Below are positions 48,100-59,311 of a stretch of 64,000 bases of DNA, piece after piece; positions within the stretch are counted from its first letter, which is position 1; every line of letters begins with the position of its first letter. Where the stretch lies: positions 7,005,527-7,069,526 of the forward strand of contig CM043870.1 in assembly GCA_023846275.1 (NCBI GenBank), given 5' to 3'. The notes beneath the pieces are model-generated. The model made no database searches. It had not been told where the DNA came from and was given only the letters and a program-made list of their open reading frames with translations. The stretch is from Vanilla planifolia (taxonomy: Eukaryota; Streptophyta; Magnoliopsida; Asparagales; Orchidaceae). Made by a program: the position numbers and the translations under genes.

Positions 48100-50290
48100 C
48101 AAACTTCAAGGATTGAAGACATGCGCATTAGCTTTGATAAAGTTTTACTTTACTATAAAATAGAATATTTACTTGTTGATTTTAAGACGTTCTCATTTCA
48201 TATCAATTTTAAATCATATTTAGGCATCTAAATTATTCAATCATCTCCTTGATTTAGCAAATGAATAAGATTCAATTTGTCAATCTTTTAACATTTTTAT
48301 TGGTTCAAATCCTACTTAACTCATTCATTGATTTAGTAATATATTCTATTTTTGAATCATTCTTTTCTTGTTTAAATCATACTTTTGTATTTTTATCAAA
48401 TTCTATATTAGGTTGATTGTTAAATATTGATTATATCAAAAAATAATTTTATTAATATTTTTATAATTAAATAAATAAATAAATAAAATTATACCACATC
48501 CTAAGTTGTTTGAATGCAAAGGTCTCAGGCTAAGCTTAAGCCTAAGCATTTGGCCAGGAAAAACAGTCAGAACCAGATCGAGTCAACCCCTTCTAGTTCA
48601 CAATGTATTCTTGAATTGGATAGGTTAAAGCATTGAATCGAATTGGGCAACATTTGTATTAAACTTCTATGTTACGAGTACGCCTAGTTGATTAAATCCC
48701 GAGTGCACAATAGGGGAGCCAACCCCAATTAGGCTCTACATATTAATCTTTTATGAATGATTATAAAGTCCAAATACTTATCATCTCCTACAATATGAGC
48801 CATTTTACCAATCTCCATCCAAAACCAGCATCGCTCAGTGCCGTCTGATCATGCATTTTCGAGATCAAAGATCTCTTCCACCTTAAAGCAATAATCTTAT
48901 CGATCCAACCATCTATTTGATAAGTCGATTGGACAATTACTGTTTCATCCACTATAATCGATTGATCTATCCGACGATCATGATCTAGTCAGATTTCGTC
49001 GAATGGCTATTTGTATTTTCACCTTTTGAAATATTTATTCTTGATATGATGGCCCATATCTCTCCTGTTTGAATCATATGGTCCATATCTCATCTAACTT
49101 AATCGAATGGCCTTGATCTAATCCAAATTGATCCAATCATCCAAAACTTATTCACTTTACAATGTTTGATCATACGATCGAGATCTCCTCTGTGCCAATC
49201 TAACGACTCCACTTAATCCCAACGACTCTGATCAATTACACATAATGGCTAATAACTAGTTATTACATTTTCCATTTAAGTTAGCTATTTTGGAAGAATA
49301 TTTTAAGATCTTTTTAAGCTGTTTGGAAGCAGCTTTTGAAACAATTTTTCATGCACTTTCTAACGACTATGACAAAAACATTTCTATAAATACCTAACCA
49401 TTGTGAATGAAATGACAAATGAACATAACAAGATTTTAACATCTCAAAAAAAAGGTTACATCATATTATATTGGTATAAATTTTCCTGGTAGTACCTACG
49501 GCTTACTACTATATGAAGTTCCAAAATTTTTCAACTAAGCCTGATTTTTCTAAGCTTTCATTTTCTTAATATTTTTCATAATTTTGATCTCTTTGTGCCA
49601 TTTTGCGTTCATCAATAAGCATAGAAAAATTGGTACGTTTTTATTGAATTTTTTTATTGTTGTAGTTTTGTTTTTCTTTGGTTGGGCAGCCTGACATTTG
49701 CAAAAACCTGAGTTTGATTTGATCTCGTAAAAAACTAAGTTATGGTTAAGCTCGTAAAAGCCTGTGTTATAGTTGAACTCACAAAAACTAGTATGTTGGA
49801 GGTGAATCATAGGGAAAAATCTCAAGTAGGTTATAGAAATTGTAAGAAAAATCTCAATTGTAACTTTTTTATTAGTAAAGTTTCTCCCGACCTTAGTTGG
49901 GGTAGACGTAAGTTCTAATTTAAACCATTCCACCTAAAAATTTTAATGTACCATTTTCAACTTTTATTTTCATTTTTCTTAATCATAAAAATTATAAATT
50001 CGTATTTATAAATCAAAATTTTCAACTAATACAAAATTATTTTTATAAAGAATATTTTAAAAATAAGATTTTTTGCAAAAATTATTTTAAGATTAATTCA
50101 CCCACTTTTACACACGAGTTTTCACTTCAAAGACTATACTAGATGATCATACTTTTGGGCAAAATAAGAAGATTTTTAGAATCGAGTTTTTGATTTAAGG
50201 AAAAGCTATAGTGGAAACATCATAGGATAAGGCCACTATGTTATGACAATTTGAGAAGCAAATTACTAAATATTTGTCAACGAGGATGTC
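48100..50290. other. Foreign-looking block inside the Ty3/gypsy element
   Basis: This stretch sits where the 3' end of pol should run straight into the polypurine tract. Its composition and words (GATC-rich 48820-49260) differ from the gypsy parts. A mutated primer-binding-like TTGGTATAAATTTTCC lies at ~49470-49486, suggesting that 48.1-49.47 kb could be the LTR of a second, nested element; a low-complexity antisense ORF (49933-49550) is not recognisable. No second LTR was found. Confidence 0.35.
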
Positions 50291-50310
50291 GAGTTCTTCC
50301 AGTGGGGGTA

Positions 50311-50640
50311 GTTTTTTATGCCATAGCATGTGGAGGAAATGTCAAAAATATGGCCATTATTCTTTGATTACTAGTTGGAAAACTTAAGGTACTGCTACTT
50401 AATGTTGGATTGGGCAATCATCTACTATTTGTAATATTATAAATTATTATAAAAGAGATTCTATAGAACCATTAATGTATTTATTTGCATTTCTATCTTA
50501 TATGTTACTTTCTTAATAAGATATAGTAATAAAAAAATCCAATCATAATCTTTCATATTTTGTGTATTTTTTTTGTTATGGTAAGGCTACAATAAAAATT
50601 GGATCCTAGCCACCACATAGGAAGTTATTGGTTGGATTTC
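50311..50640 (+). repeat. Right LTR of the Ty3/gypsy element
   Basis: Second copy of the LTR, directly after the polypurine tract. Shares CTTAATGTTGGATTGG and the CCTAGCCACCACATAG end with the left copy. Confidence 0.7.
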
Positions 50641-51694
50641 ACTTAGATTTCTTCAAAGCAATCTTGGACAATTTTGAGGTCTTAAAGGATTTCTGAAGGT
50701 CTATGGATTATACAAAACTATTGGCATAAAAACCTTGAGAATTTAGGATATAAAATAGAAAATAAAGGATTATGACAAATAGTTGCCATCTTTTTACATT
50801 CTTTAATTTTAGATGAACTTGAGGATTCTAACCATCATTTCCCAAATGGGATCAACTTATCAAGATTCTAATCTTTCTTAAATATACTTTATTCATTTGA
50901 AGTTAGGCAATTTTGTTTGTAATCAAATTTGGATTGACATACCCAAATAACCTAAAGTTATAGAGCTTCTCACATGCCAAGAAGTGCTCTAAGTATTGTA
51001 GGACTAAGGTTGTAACAACCCTAATTTTCTCTTATTTGTATATTTTTTTATAGAAAGAGCTCTGTGAGACGAATCCAACGATGTTTAATTTGTAATTTTC
51101 GGAGCTCTAATGAATAAATTATGAATTTTTGAAGATTTGGGATAAATTTGTAACGTAGAGGATAGATCTGTAAATTTTAAATGTCGGCTTAGTTCAAATT
51201 TGATTGGCGGAGGATATATTTGCAAATATAAAATTTATAGGGGGTTTTATGCAAAAGAGCTGTTTTACGACACACCTGGCCGTTGCTTCGGGAGAGTTTG
51301 ACACATATCTGCAGCAGCGTTTATATAATCCGGTGAATTACGTTGCGAAAATTCGACTGCATGCAGCTGCAAGGAGAGATTCCGGAGTGCGAGGTTCTGC
51401 AACAAACGTTACGGCCGGCGAGGATTTCCGGCAAGCGACAGTGAAGGCCGGTGAAGGCTTCCGTAAGGTAAAAAAAATATTTTTTTTTATTCGTCGTTAG
51501 GGTTATTTAATTTTCCGGTGAGCGGGGGAGACCGAGAGGAGGAAGCCGAGCCGGATTCGGTCGATTCAGCACATGAAACAGCCGATCCAGCGCCGGCGAA
51601 AGATTTCGGCTTCGCCGGACGCGAGAGAGAGAGGGGGGACTGCGTGAACCGGTCCAGGCTTTGGACCGGGTTACGCCGTTGAACCGGATGCCGA

Positions 51695-51935
51695 GGCGCG
51701 CGGTCCAGCATGTCTAGCGTGCGGTCCAGCACGCCGAGCGCCCGGTCCAGCGCCGAGCGCGCGCGGTCCAGCGCCGAGCGCCTGGTCCAGTGTCGGGCGC
51801 GGGCGGTCCAGCGCCCGCGTAAGCCAGATTTACTTTTTGAAAATCCGTTTGGAAAAGCTTTTAGAAAGCTTTTTCTGCGCGGGCGGTCCAGCGCCGAACG
51901 TGCGCGCGGTCCAGCGGGCGGTTCAGTGCCGCGTA
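51695..51935. repeat. GC-rich degenerate ~20-bp repeat (GCGGTCCAGCG core)
   Basis: At least six near-tandem units with the core CGGTCCAGC at ~51702-51815, then a 60-bp spacer with AAAGCTTTTAGAAAGC, then two or three more at ~51880-51925. The AAGCTTTTAGAAAGC spacer itself recurs at ~51974. CG-rich DNA in an AT-rich region; long open frames on both strands here are a by-product of the composition. Confidence 0.8.
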
Positions 51936-52440
51936 AGCCCATCTTTTGGGATTAGTTTGGGGTGTGTTTGGGAAAGCTTTTAGAAAGCAGAATTTTTAAC
52001 TATTTGGGAATAATTTTTAGAAAAAGCAACTTTTGGCAAATAAACATATTTTAACTTGATTATGTTTGCACTATGGCCTTATAGGACATCAAGAAAACCA
52101 ATTAGAAGTTGACAAGAAAAATTTGGTACAACAAATCCAGGTAGAATAATTTCCTAACCCTGTGATGTAGCACGATATTATGTGTTTTTACATTCTTTTC
52201 TTACTGTTATAAAATTTTGATTGTTGCATATGTTTATGGCATAAAAAGGAAGAAATATTATGGTATGGATTACTTATGTATTTGCATGAAAAATGAAAAA
52301 AAAAATACATGGTATGATAATGAAATCAAAAGAAAGAAACAATATGAAAAAAAAAGATATCTTTTGATATGGCATAATTGTTTGGAATCATGATTGAAAA
52401 TGGTAGAAAAAAATGGATTCCCAGAGAACATTATCCTCAC

Positions 52441-52642
52441 CACTAGGCTCAGCGTGTGGGATCGCAGGGTATCGATCTTCGGATCAGATATCTGCCTAGT
52501 GTTATGTGCTATGACTCCATGATGATTACACCAGGCTCAGCGTGTTGGATCGCAGGGTATGGTACCATACCTGCCTGGTGGCACTAGGCTCAGCGTGTTG
52601 GATCGCAGGGTATCGATCTTCGGATCAGATATCTGCCTAGTG
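52441..52642. repeat. Three hairpin-forming repeat units in the long LTR
   Basis: Unit 1 (52441-52501) and unit 3 (52582-52642) are 61 bp and differ at one base; unit 2 (52529-52580) is a 52-bp variant. Units 1 and 3 have outer arms CACTAG/CTAGTG, inner arms GCAG/CTGC and TATCGATC/GATCAGATA closed by a TTCG loop (52478-52481, 52619-52622). Unit 2 has CACCAG/CTGGTG and the perfect palindrome GTATGGTACCATAC (52557-52570). All share a ~17-base one-sided bulge containing GCTCAGCGTGT.GGATC. Confidence 0.85.
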
Positions 52643-53146
52643 TTATGTGCTTGGTTGGATGCCGGCTATAGGACAGTCATTGATGATTGGATCCAGAGGA
52701 TAATGCGTCAAAGGGAATTGGGCCCGGTAATAAGCACAATATAAGGAACTTGCATTTCTTTATAGCTTTCATTTGGCATTATCTTATATGTATGTATGAC
52801 ATTCATCTTTACTGTTAATGGTATTTGTTATGCCTTTTATTTTCTTGGTTAAATATGTGGATTTATCTACTGAGATTTATAAAATCTCATTTAGTGCTTA
52901 CATCACAGGTCATGAAACCACTACACCGAGAACTGGGAATGATGTTGTTACAGGAGAGCCCTTTCCAAGAGATGTGTGAGAGGGAAAATTTTAGTGTGAT
53001 TAAATGTTTAAAAACATGTCTTTATATATATACTTTGGATTTTGAGTTAGTGTTTGTCTTACTGTCGGGTCCCCACCTTTGGTTTGTTTATTTGTCCTCA
53101 CTTAAATGCTGTATTTGGCGACTCTGATGATAACTTTGTGACATAA

Positions 53147-53158
53147 TGGTATTAGATG
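53147..53158 (+). promoter_or_regulatory. Mutated primer-binding site after the long LTR
   Basis: TGGTATTAGATG, two transitions away from the standard initiator-tRNA-Met site TGGTATCAGAGC, positioned as expected after the LTR end. Confidence 0.55.
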
Positions 53159-53496
53159 TCGGTGGGGGCTTGACAAAGGTCCACAAGAAAAAATAAACAA
53201 GTCATCAAATCATTCCTAATTGAGTTACTTCACAGGTGATAAGCTTCTCTAAAAGATGCTTTTAACTAAAGGATGACAAAAAAGGAAAGAAAAATAAAAA
53301 AAATAGAAGAAAGATGCAAATATTTTTATCAATCACTTTAGGCAGTCTCATCAGCTTAAAAAAATACATCAACGGGGTCATCATCGTCATTATTATCATT
53401 CATAGAAATTGCAATCACTATAGTCAACATGCATCAAATGAAATTTGAAAGAACGAACTAAAAAAACTAAAATTTAGCAAAGTCAATCCAACCAAA

Positions 53497-55140
53497 TGGG
53501 ATGAAAATTCTGAATTAGTTTTGTCTATGAACAAGGAAGCTATAAGTAATACAATTATGAATTTCCTAGAGAGTTCGATCTTGGCTCATGATGAATATTG
53601 ACAGCATGCTTAACACATGCAAGTCAGATGGAAAGTGGTGTTTCCAATGGGAAATGAGAGAGTAATGCACAAGAACCTATCCTTAAGAGGGAGCTACAAC
53701 TAGAAATGGTTGTTAATGCCCCACAGGTTGAGGATGATGATCAACTACACTGGGACTAAGACACGACCAAAACTCCTATAGGAGGCAGTAAAGGGGAATG
53801 TTTTGCAATGGGCAAAAGCTTGACGAAGCAATGCTGTGTTGAGGAAGAAGGCCCACGGGTCATGAACTTCTTTTCTCGGAGAAGAAGCAATGACTGTATC
53901 TAACCAATAAGCATCATTTAACTATGTTCCCTTAGTCACAACAAGACTAAGGATACAAGCGTTATCTAGAATGATTGGGCATAAAGTATCTATAAATGGC
54001 TTTTTAAGTCCTCTGTCAAATCCCAAGGCTCGAACTTGGACAAGCAATGGAAATTATCGAGCTGGAGTACTGTAGGGGTAGAGAGAATTTTTGGTGGAGC
54101 GATGAAATGCATAGAGATTGAAAAGAACACCAATGGTGAAAGCACTATGTTGGGTCGGCACTAACACTGAGAGATGAAAGCTAAGGGAGCAAATGAGATT
54201 AGAGGCCTCGGTAGTCTTAGTCATAAATGATGGATACTTGGTGTTGCACGTATCGACCCGTGCAATGCTGTAGCTAATGCATTAAGTATCCTGCCTAGGG
54301 AGTATATTCGCAAGAATGAAACTCAAAGGAATTGACGAGGGCCTGCATAAGTGGTAGAGCATGTGGTTTAATTCGATGCAAAGTGAAGAACCTTACTAGT
54401 GCTTGACATGCTATGAATCTGCTTGAAAGAGAGGATTGCCTTTAGGAACAAAAACACAGGTGGTGCAAAGCTGTCGTCAACTCGTGTCATAAGATGTTGG
54501 GTTTAGTCTTGCAACGAGCACAACCCTCGTGCTTAGTTTTCACCACTGAGTTTGGAACTCTAAATAAACTACTAGTGATAAGCCAGAGAAAGGTGAGGAT
54601 GATGTTAAGTCATTATGCCCCTTATGCCCTGGGTGACATCCATGCTACAATGAGTGGGACAAAAGGTGGCAATTTTGTGAGGGTAAGCAAACTCCAAAAC
54701 CTATCCTCAATTCGGATTGCAAGTTGTAACTCGCCTACATGAAGCCAAAATTTCTAGTAATCGTCGATCAGCCATATAGTGGTGAATTTGTTCTCATGCC
54801 TTCCAAAATCACTAGCTCCGGCCACATTTGAAGTTGTTACCTTAACCGCAATGAGGGGGATGCTGAAGGCAAGGCTAGTGATTGGAGTGAAGTCATAACA
54901 AGATAGTTGTATTGGAAGGTGAGGCTAGATCACCTCCTTTTTAAAGGAGAGCTAATGCTTTTGTTTGTTGGCTATTTTAGTTTGACACTGCCTCACACCC
55001 AAGAAGAAGTGATCTACATCTGAGCTAAGCTTGGATATGAAAGTGTTCTTTCGTTTCTAGACGATGAAGTAGGACCAAACCCATGAGCTTATTATCCTAA
55101 GTAGTAATAAGTTGATAGGTTTTGTGCATCCCCATGACCT
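53497..55140 (+). other. Nuclear plastid DNA insertion (NUPT) from the rrn16 region
   Basis: Collinear with the plastid inverted repeat: leader upstream of 16S (TTTGTCTATGAACAAGGAAG and GCTATAAGTAATACAATTATG), the 16S gene, then the 16S-trnI spacer (GAGCTAATGCTT, TTTGACACTGC, ACACCCAAGAAG, GAGCTTATTATCCTAAGT) to about 55140, where the match fades before trnI. Differences from the plastid type are mostly C-to-T and G-to-A, as expected of methylated nuclear DNA. Confidence 0.9.
53571..54942 (+). pseudogene. rrn16: Plastid-type 16S rRNA pseudogene
   Basis: Starts GAGTTCGATCTTGGCTC and ends ATCACCTCCTTTT, the normal 16S ends including the anti-Shine-Dalgarno. Conserved landmarks remain readable: CATGCTTAACACATGCAAGTC, ACACTGGGACTAAGACACG, ATTCGATGCAAAGTGAAGAA, AACCCTCGTGCTTAG, CCCTTATGCCCTGGGTGAC. 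It is about 120 bases shorter than the functional gene, with a deletion of roughly 110 bases near 53735 (between GGTTGAGGA and GATCAACTACACTGGG) and a second loss near 54800 that removes the universal TACACACCGCCC decoding site. Not functional. Confidence 0.92.
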
Positions 55141-58100
55141 AATTTATAAATGATGGGTAAAATAATACCAAAAAACTAAAGAACTGTCTAATTGAAAACT
55201 CTAAACATCAACGAATAATTGAGTCATTGGGCTATAAGCATACTAAGTATATCTTCTACGTAACCAACTATGAACAATGATCTAATCTATTAAGTAGGAC
55301 TATCTATATAAATCCATCTTCTTTATGTGTTATCAAATAACTCTTTGCCACTAAATTCCATAATTCCATTTCTAATAGTTTTTTATATCGTCTCTTCCAA
55401 CCTTCCGATCACCCTTTAATCCCTCTTAACAAATCCCTAATAGTTAACCATCATATGAAAAAGCTAACAACCCCATAAAACATCAATTTTTACGTACAAG
55501 TCAATTCAACAATTATGTCCATACTAATTTAAGTTAATTTAATTGTACATAACATATTATTTAGCTTGTCATAATAATGACTTGTATATGGCCTTTCACA
55601 TGACATGCATGTATCAAAAAATTAAGATCATGGCAAGAAAGGATTGAATAAGTTTACATAAGTAAATTAGCATGAATGGTGGCATTTGGTATAACCTATT
55701 CTTTAAATAAGCACAAACTCATTCAACTTTTGCTAATTCCATGAGACAAACTTATTCATCAAGAAACATGAAGACTTCAAAACAAGGCATTTTGAGAATT
55801 CTAGAGTGGAAGAGAAGTTAACCAATGGCAGAGCTCATAATCGAATTGGAAGAGATAATATATGCCATTGGCGTAGAAACAGATTGTTCTTTTGCTTTAT
55901 TCCTGCTCATCTTCTTTCCGCTATGGATTCTATATTCACTCATCTATGATCGCCTGTCTTCTTGGCAACTTGAAGTTGAGCATTTTAAGTCTATTCATTT
56001 TATTTGGAGATTATGGACATCTTTAACTATGTTAATTTTTTCACTTAAATATCTATTTTTTTTTTTTTATTTTGTGCTAAGAACAATTGTTTTGTTGGAG
56101 TGATTTTAGTTTAAATGGGAGAAGTTTCATCTTCAAACCTCAATGTTTAGAGGTTATTTGAAAATTTAGATATATACATGACAAAAATATATATTGTAGA
56201 GAGACAGAATTCATTTTAAAATATTGAAATTGTTTTTCAAAAATAGAGTTCATTAATCTCAAAAACTATAAAATATCCCAAAAAGATGCCTGCCACACAT
56301 GTGAGATATTTACATACAATTATTGGTGGGAAAATAAATTATATTTAGCTAGAAATGGTTACAATCACTGAAGTTTTTGAAGACTTCTAGTAGCTTCTTA
56401 TGGTTGGTAAGAAATTGTAAGAGTAAGACTTAGCTACTTGAGAAATTATTTGGATAAAATAATTAGAGAGCTATCTAGACACTAATTAGAAAATGACCCA
56501 AAGTTTTTTTAATGAACTTCTTAGAAATTATTTAGAGAAGTCAACTAACTCTTAAAAATAAGTAGTTGAAAAGGATTTGATCTGGTGTTGACACTTGTTA
56601 ACAAAGTGATTTAGATATAGTAGGTAATTATGATCAATACAATCAGAAAATATATCAACATTGGTCTTTCAACTTTTTGTCCCAACGTCTCTATGGAAAA
56701 TGAAGAGTTCTGATTTTAATTGTAACGCAGTAGATATGGCCTACTTTATGTATTTGAAGGTCTGAGAGATATGAAAGTTTCTTTATTTGCCTACATATTT
56801 AATTGCCCAAAATAATACAAAACTTTGGTCCTTCACCCTCACTTTATTTTGCTCAAATATACTTGCAATAACAAATTTACTAAATTTTCTCATGTCTCAT
56901 GAGTTGGAACTTGAAGAAATCTTTATGAAGCTAAAAGCCAAGGCTTCCAAGTTAGAAAGTTCCCTTTTGGCTCCCCTTATTATATGTTTTCTTGTTGTTG
57001 CTTCTTTGACCACACTAAAGAGGAGAACTCTGACCTCGAAGTTGGGTTGAGAATAGATCCCCTCATATTTTGAAAATAAAATAGTGCTAGAAGATCAACA
57101 CTTTGTTATTATATATAAGCTGGAGCTATAATGAGACAATAAGGTTTTATCTTCTTTGGTTCATAGTGGGTAGCCAAGTAGTTCTCATAAAGTGTTGCAA
57201 ACGATTAGTTCCACACCCCTTAAATGCTTAAGGGCAACAGATAGTGCAAAATATTGTTAAGAAAGATGGTTGTGATGGAAGAGCTTTCGGGGTTGGCACT
57301 CAAAGAAAGTTTATAAACTGTCACGAATGATACAAACTTGCTAAGAATGTAGTGATTTTATAGTCATATTTGTGTGGCTCTATACACCATAGATGAGATT
57401 GCCAATGACAAAGTATAAAATCAGGGACATCTCAAGAAGTCATATGCAACACCAAGGCCTTTGTGAACATTGAGCTCAAGAGATTGGGTTCTATAGCTAT
57501 TGTAGAGAAACTCCACTTAAATATCATTTAGGTAACTCAATTTGTGTTAAGACATTTATTATGTGACATGTGTAAATATATGCATATGAACTTTTCATAC
57601 AATATGATTGATCAATGATTGTTATCACATATGTAAAATGATCATAGTATATTTGAAAATTAGGAATCATCACTATGTTGTTAAAGCAATTACAAATCAC
57701 AATTTATCCAATCAAATGTGTAAATTAAGAAAATTCCTCTTGCACAAATGAATTGATATAGACAAACTAAAGTAATCATTTTCAAAAATGAACATATGTG
57801 CTAAAACTGGCATTACGAGTATGTCTATTGAACTAGACCTGTGTCATATAGTGCAATAGTCGATATTATATAATACAATAAGAATATATGACACTATTTA
57901 ACTAGATATGTGCCATATAGTACCACTCATAATATTAGAATTATAAATAAGATAAAGGGTTGAACTGAGAACATTGTACTTAGATATCAAAGGGTATAAC
58001 ATAAAGAAAATACTTGAGACAAATGAAAAAAAAGGGATATTATAAGTATGATTAAAGATTTTATGTAACTATTATCAATGAAATTAATTATTAATAAAGA

Positions 58101-59285
58101 GAAAAATCACTCATCATAAAGCACAAAGTGAAGAAATGTATAACACAATGTTGTATAATAAAAAAAAAATTTAAATCAAAATAGTGAATCAATTGAGGGA
58201 ACCATTATGGAGGAGTGTTCAATCGATGATAACTCAAGAACATTGGAGGACAAGAAGGTGAAGAGTAAGCCTTTAATGGACATGGTCATCAAAGAAAGAA
58301 GGAGAGCCATAAGAAGATGAATGGGCATCGAATGTGCATAAATAAGAGGGAAGTCGAGACTTATGTCATTTTTTAGGAACCTCTAAACAATTTTATGTTG
58401 ACTGAGAATGTTAAAGTAAAGAGAAGAAAGAAAAGAGATGCTTCTAAAAATTGTGAAGGAATTTGGAAAGATTTGATCAAGAAACAAAAACAAAGAAAAA
58501 AAAGGTTCAACTGTAGGTAGAGTAGCAATTGAGAATAATAGATATTTAAGAAATTGCAAATTCAAATCCACAATGTGATCTCTACTTGAGAAAAGTAGAA
58601 AATCTTGTATGTATATGTATATATTTGATGCATGAAGCTTGCTAAAGTTGTAGAGCATTAGGAGATAATTTTAGATAAATGTATTGAGGATGATTATTTT
58701 GTTTGAATTATAATGACTTATTAATATGAATATTTTGCATTAACATGATATCTTTGTGATGATGCATTTACGTGTTTTATCTATTTTCATGCAATTAGCA
58801 TAATTTCATAAAAAGGAAAAAAAGGGAAAAGATATGTAACATATCATTTATGTTAAATAAGAACAAAAAAGGAGATTAAGATGTGAAAAGAGAAAAAAAC
58901 CAAAAAAAAATGAAAAGTTTTGCTGAAGGATGGGGCGAAGATTAAAAAATGAAATATGAACAGTTGTCCAATGTTATGATTATCATTATGGAATGCTAGT
59001 TTTAGAGATGAATTAAATGATTCATTTATTTAAACTCTTTATATTGGAATGACATATTTTTAAACATACATAATTTATTATGAAATGACTTCTCCCTAAG
59101 ACAATTTATATAAGTAATGAATAAATAAACAAAATAAAGCCATTTCTTAAAGAAGATTAAAAAAGTTAAAATCATACACATAGAAAAATTAGCTTTTCTT
59201 TATAAAATTTTTTGCATGCTTATTATATTCTATTATTTGTAATTTTTCTCATCATGCGATAAGGCCAAGTTATATGATTTACTGG

Positions 59286-59311
59286 ATATATATATATATA
59301 TATATATATAT
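59286..59311. repeat. (TA)n microsatellite
   Basis: About 13 uninterrupted AT/TA units. Confidence 0.9.

Larger units (their letters stand above)
43274..50640 (+). mobile_element. Decayed Ty3/gypsy LTR retrotransposon
   Basis: Diverged direct repeats at ~43274-43610 and ~50311-50640 flank gag and pol remnants in the correct order: gag (43.8-44.6 kb), protease region, reverse transcriptase (45.27-46 kb), RNase H, integrase (46.83-47.6 kb) and a post-integrase segment (YPTFHMSFLKKYHKDG near 47.82 kb). Many stops and frameshifts make it non-functional. A purine-rich tract GTGGGGGTAG (50302-50311) precedes the right LTR. About 2.2 kb between the end of pol and the right LTR does not look like gypsy sequence. 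Element borders are approximate and no target-site duplication was identified. Confidence 0.85.
51011..53143 (+). mobile_element. Long LTR of a truncated Tekay/Del-like Ty3/gypsy element
   Basis: Begins TGTAACAACCC and ends ...GTGACA, followed three bases later by a primer-binding-like TGGTATTAGATG (53147-53158; two changes from TGGTATCAGAGC). The ~2.1-kb length, TG...CA ends and the GTCGGGTCCCCACC segment near its 3' end fit long LTRs of plant chromovirus elements. No gag/pol follows; plastid-derived DNA starts about 350 bp downstream, so the element is truncated or a solo LTR with a little internal sequence. It carries a GC-rich tandem repeat and three hairpin units listed separately. Confidence 0.65.

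Noticed and set aside
49550..49933. 127-codon minus-strand ORF
   Set aside because: Asn/Lys-rich, no recognisable domain; in the foreign-looking block of the gypsy element.
51487..51942. 151-codon open frame on the minus strand (repeated SALDRAR-like peptide)
   Set aside because: It arises from the GC-rich ~20-bp repeat inside an LTR; opposite-strand frames are open too, and the peptide has no family resemblance.
54494..54742. 82-codon ORF
   Set aside because: Lies wholly in the plastid-type 16S rRNA pseudogene.
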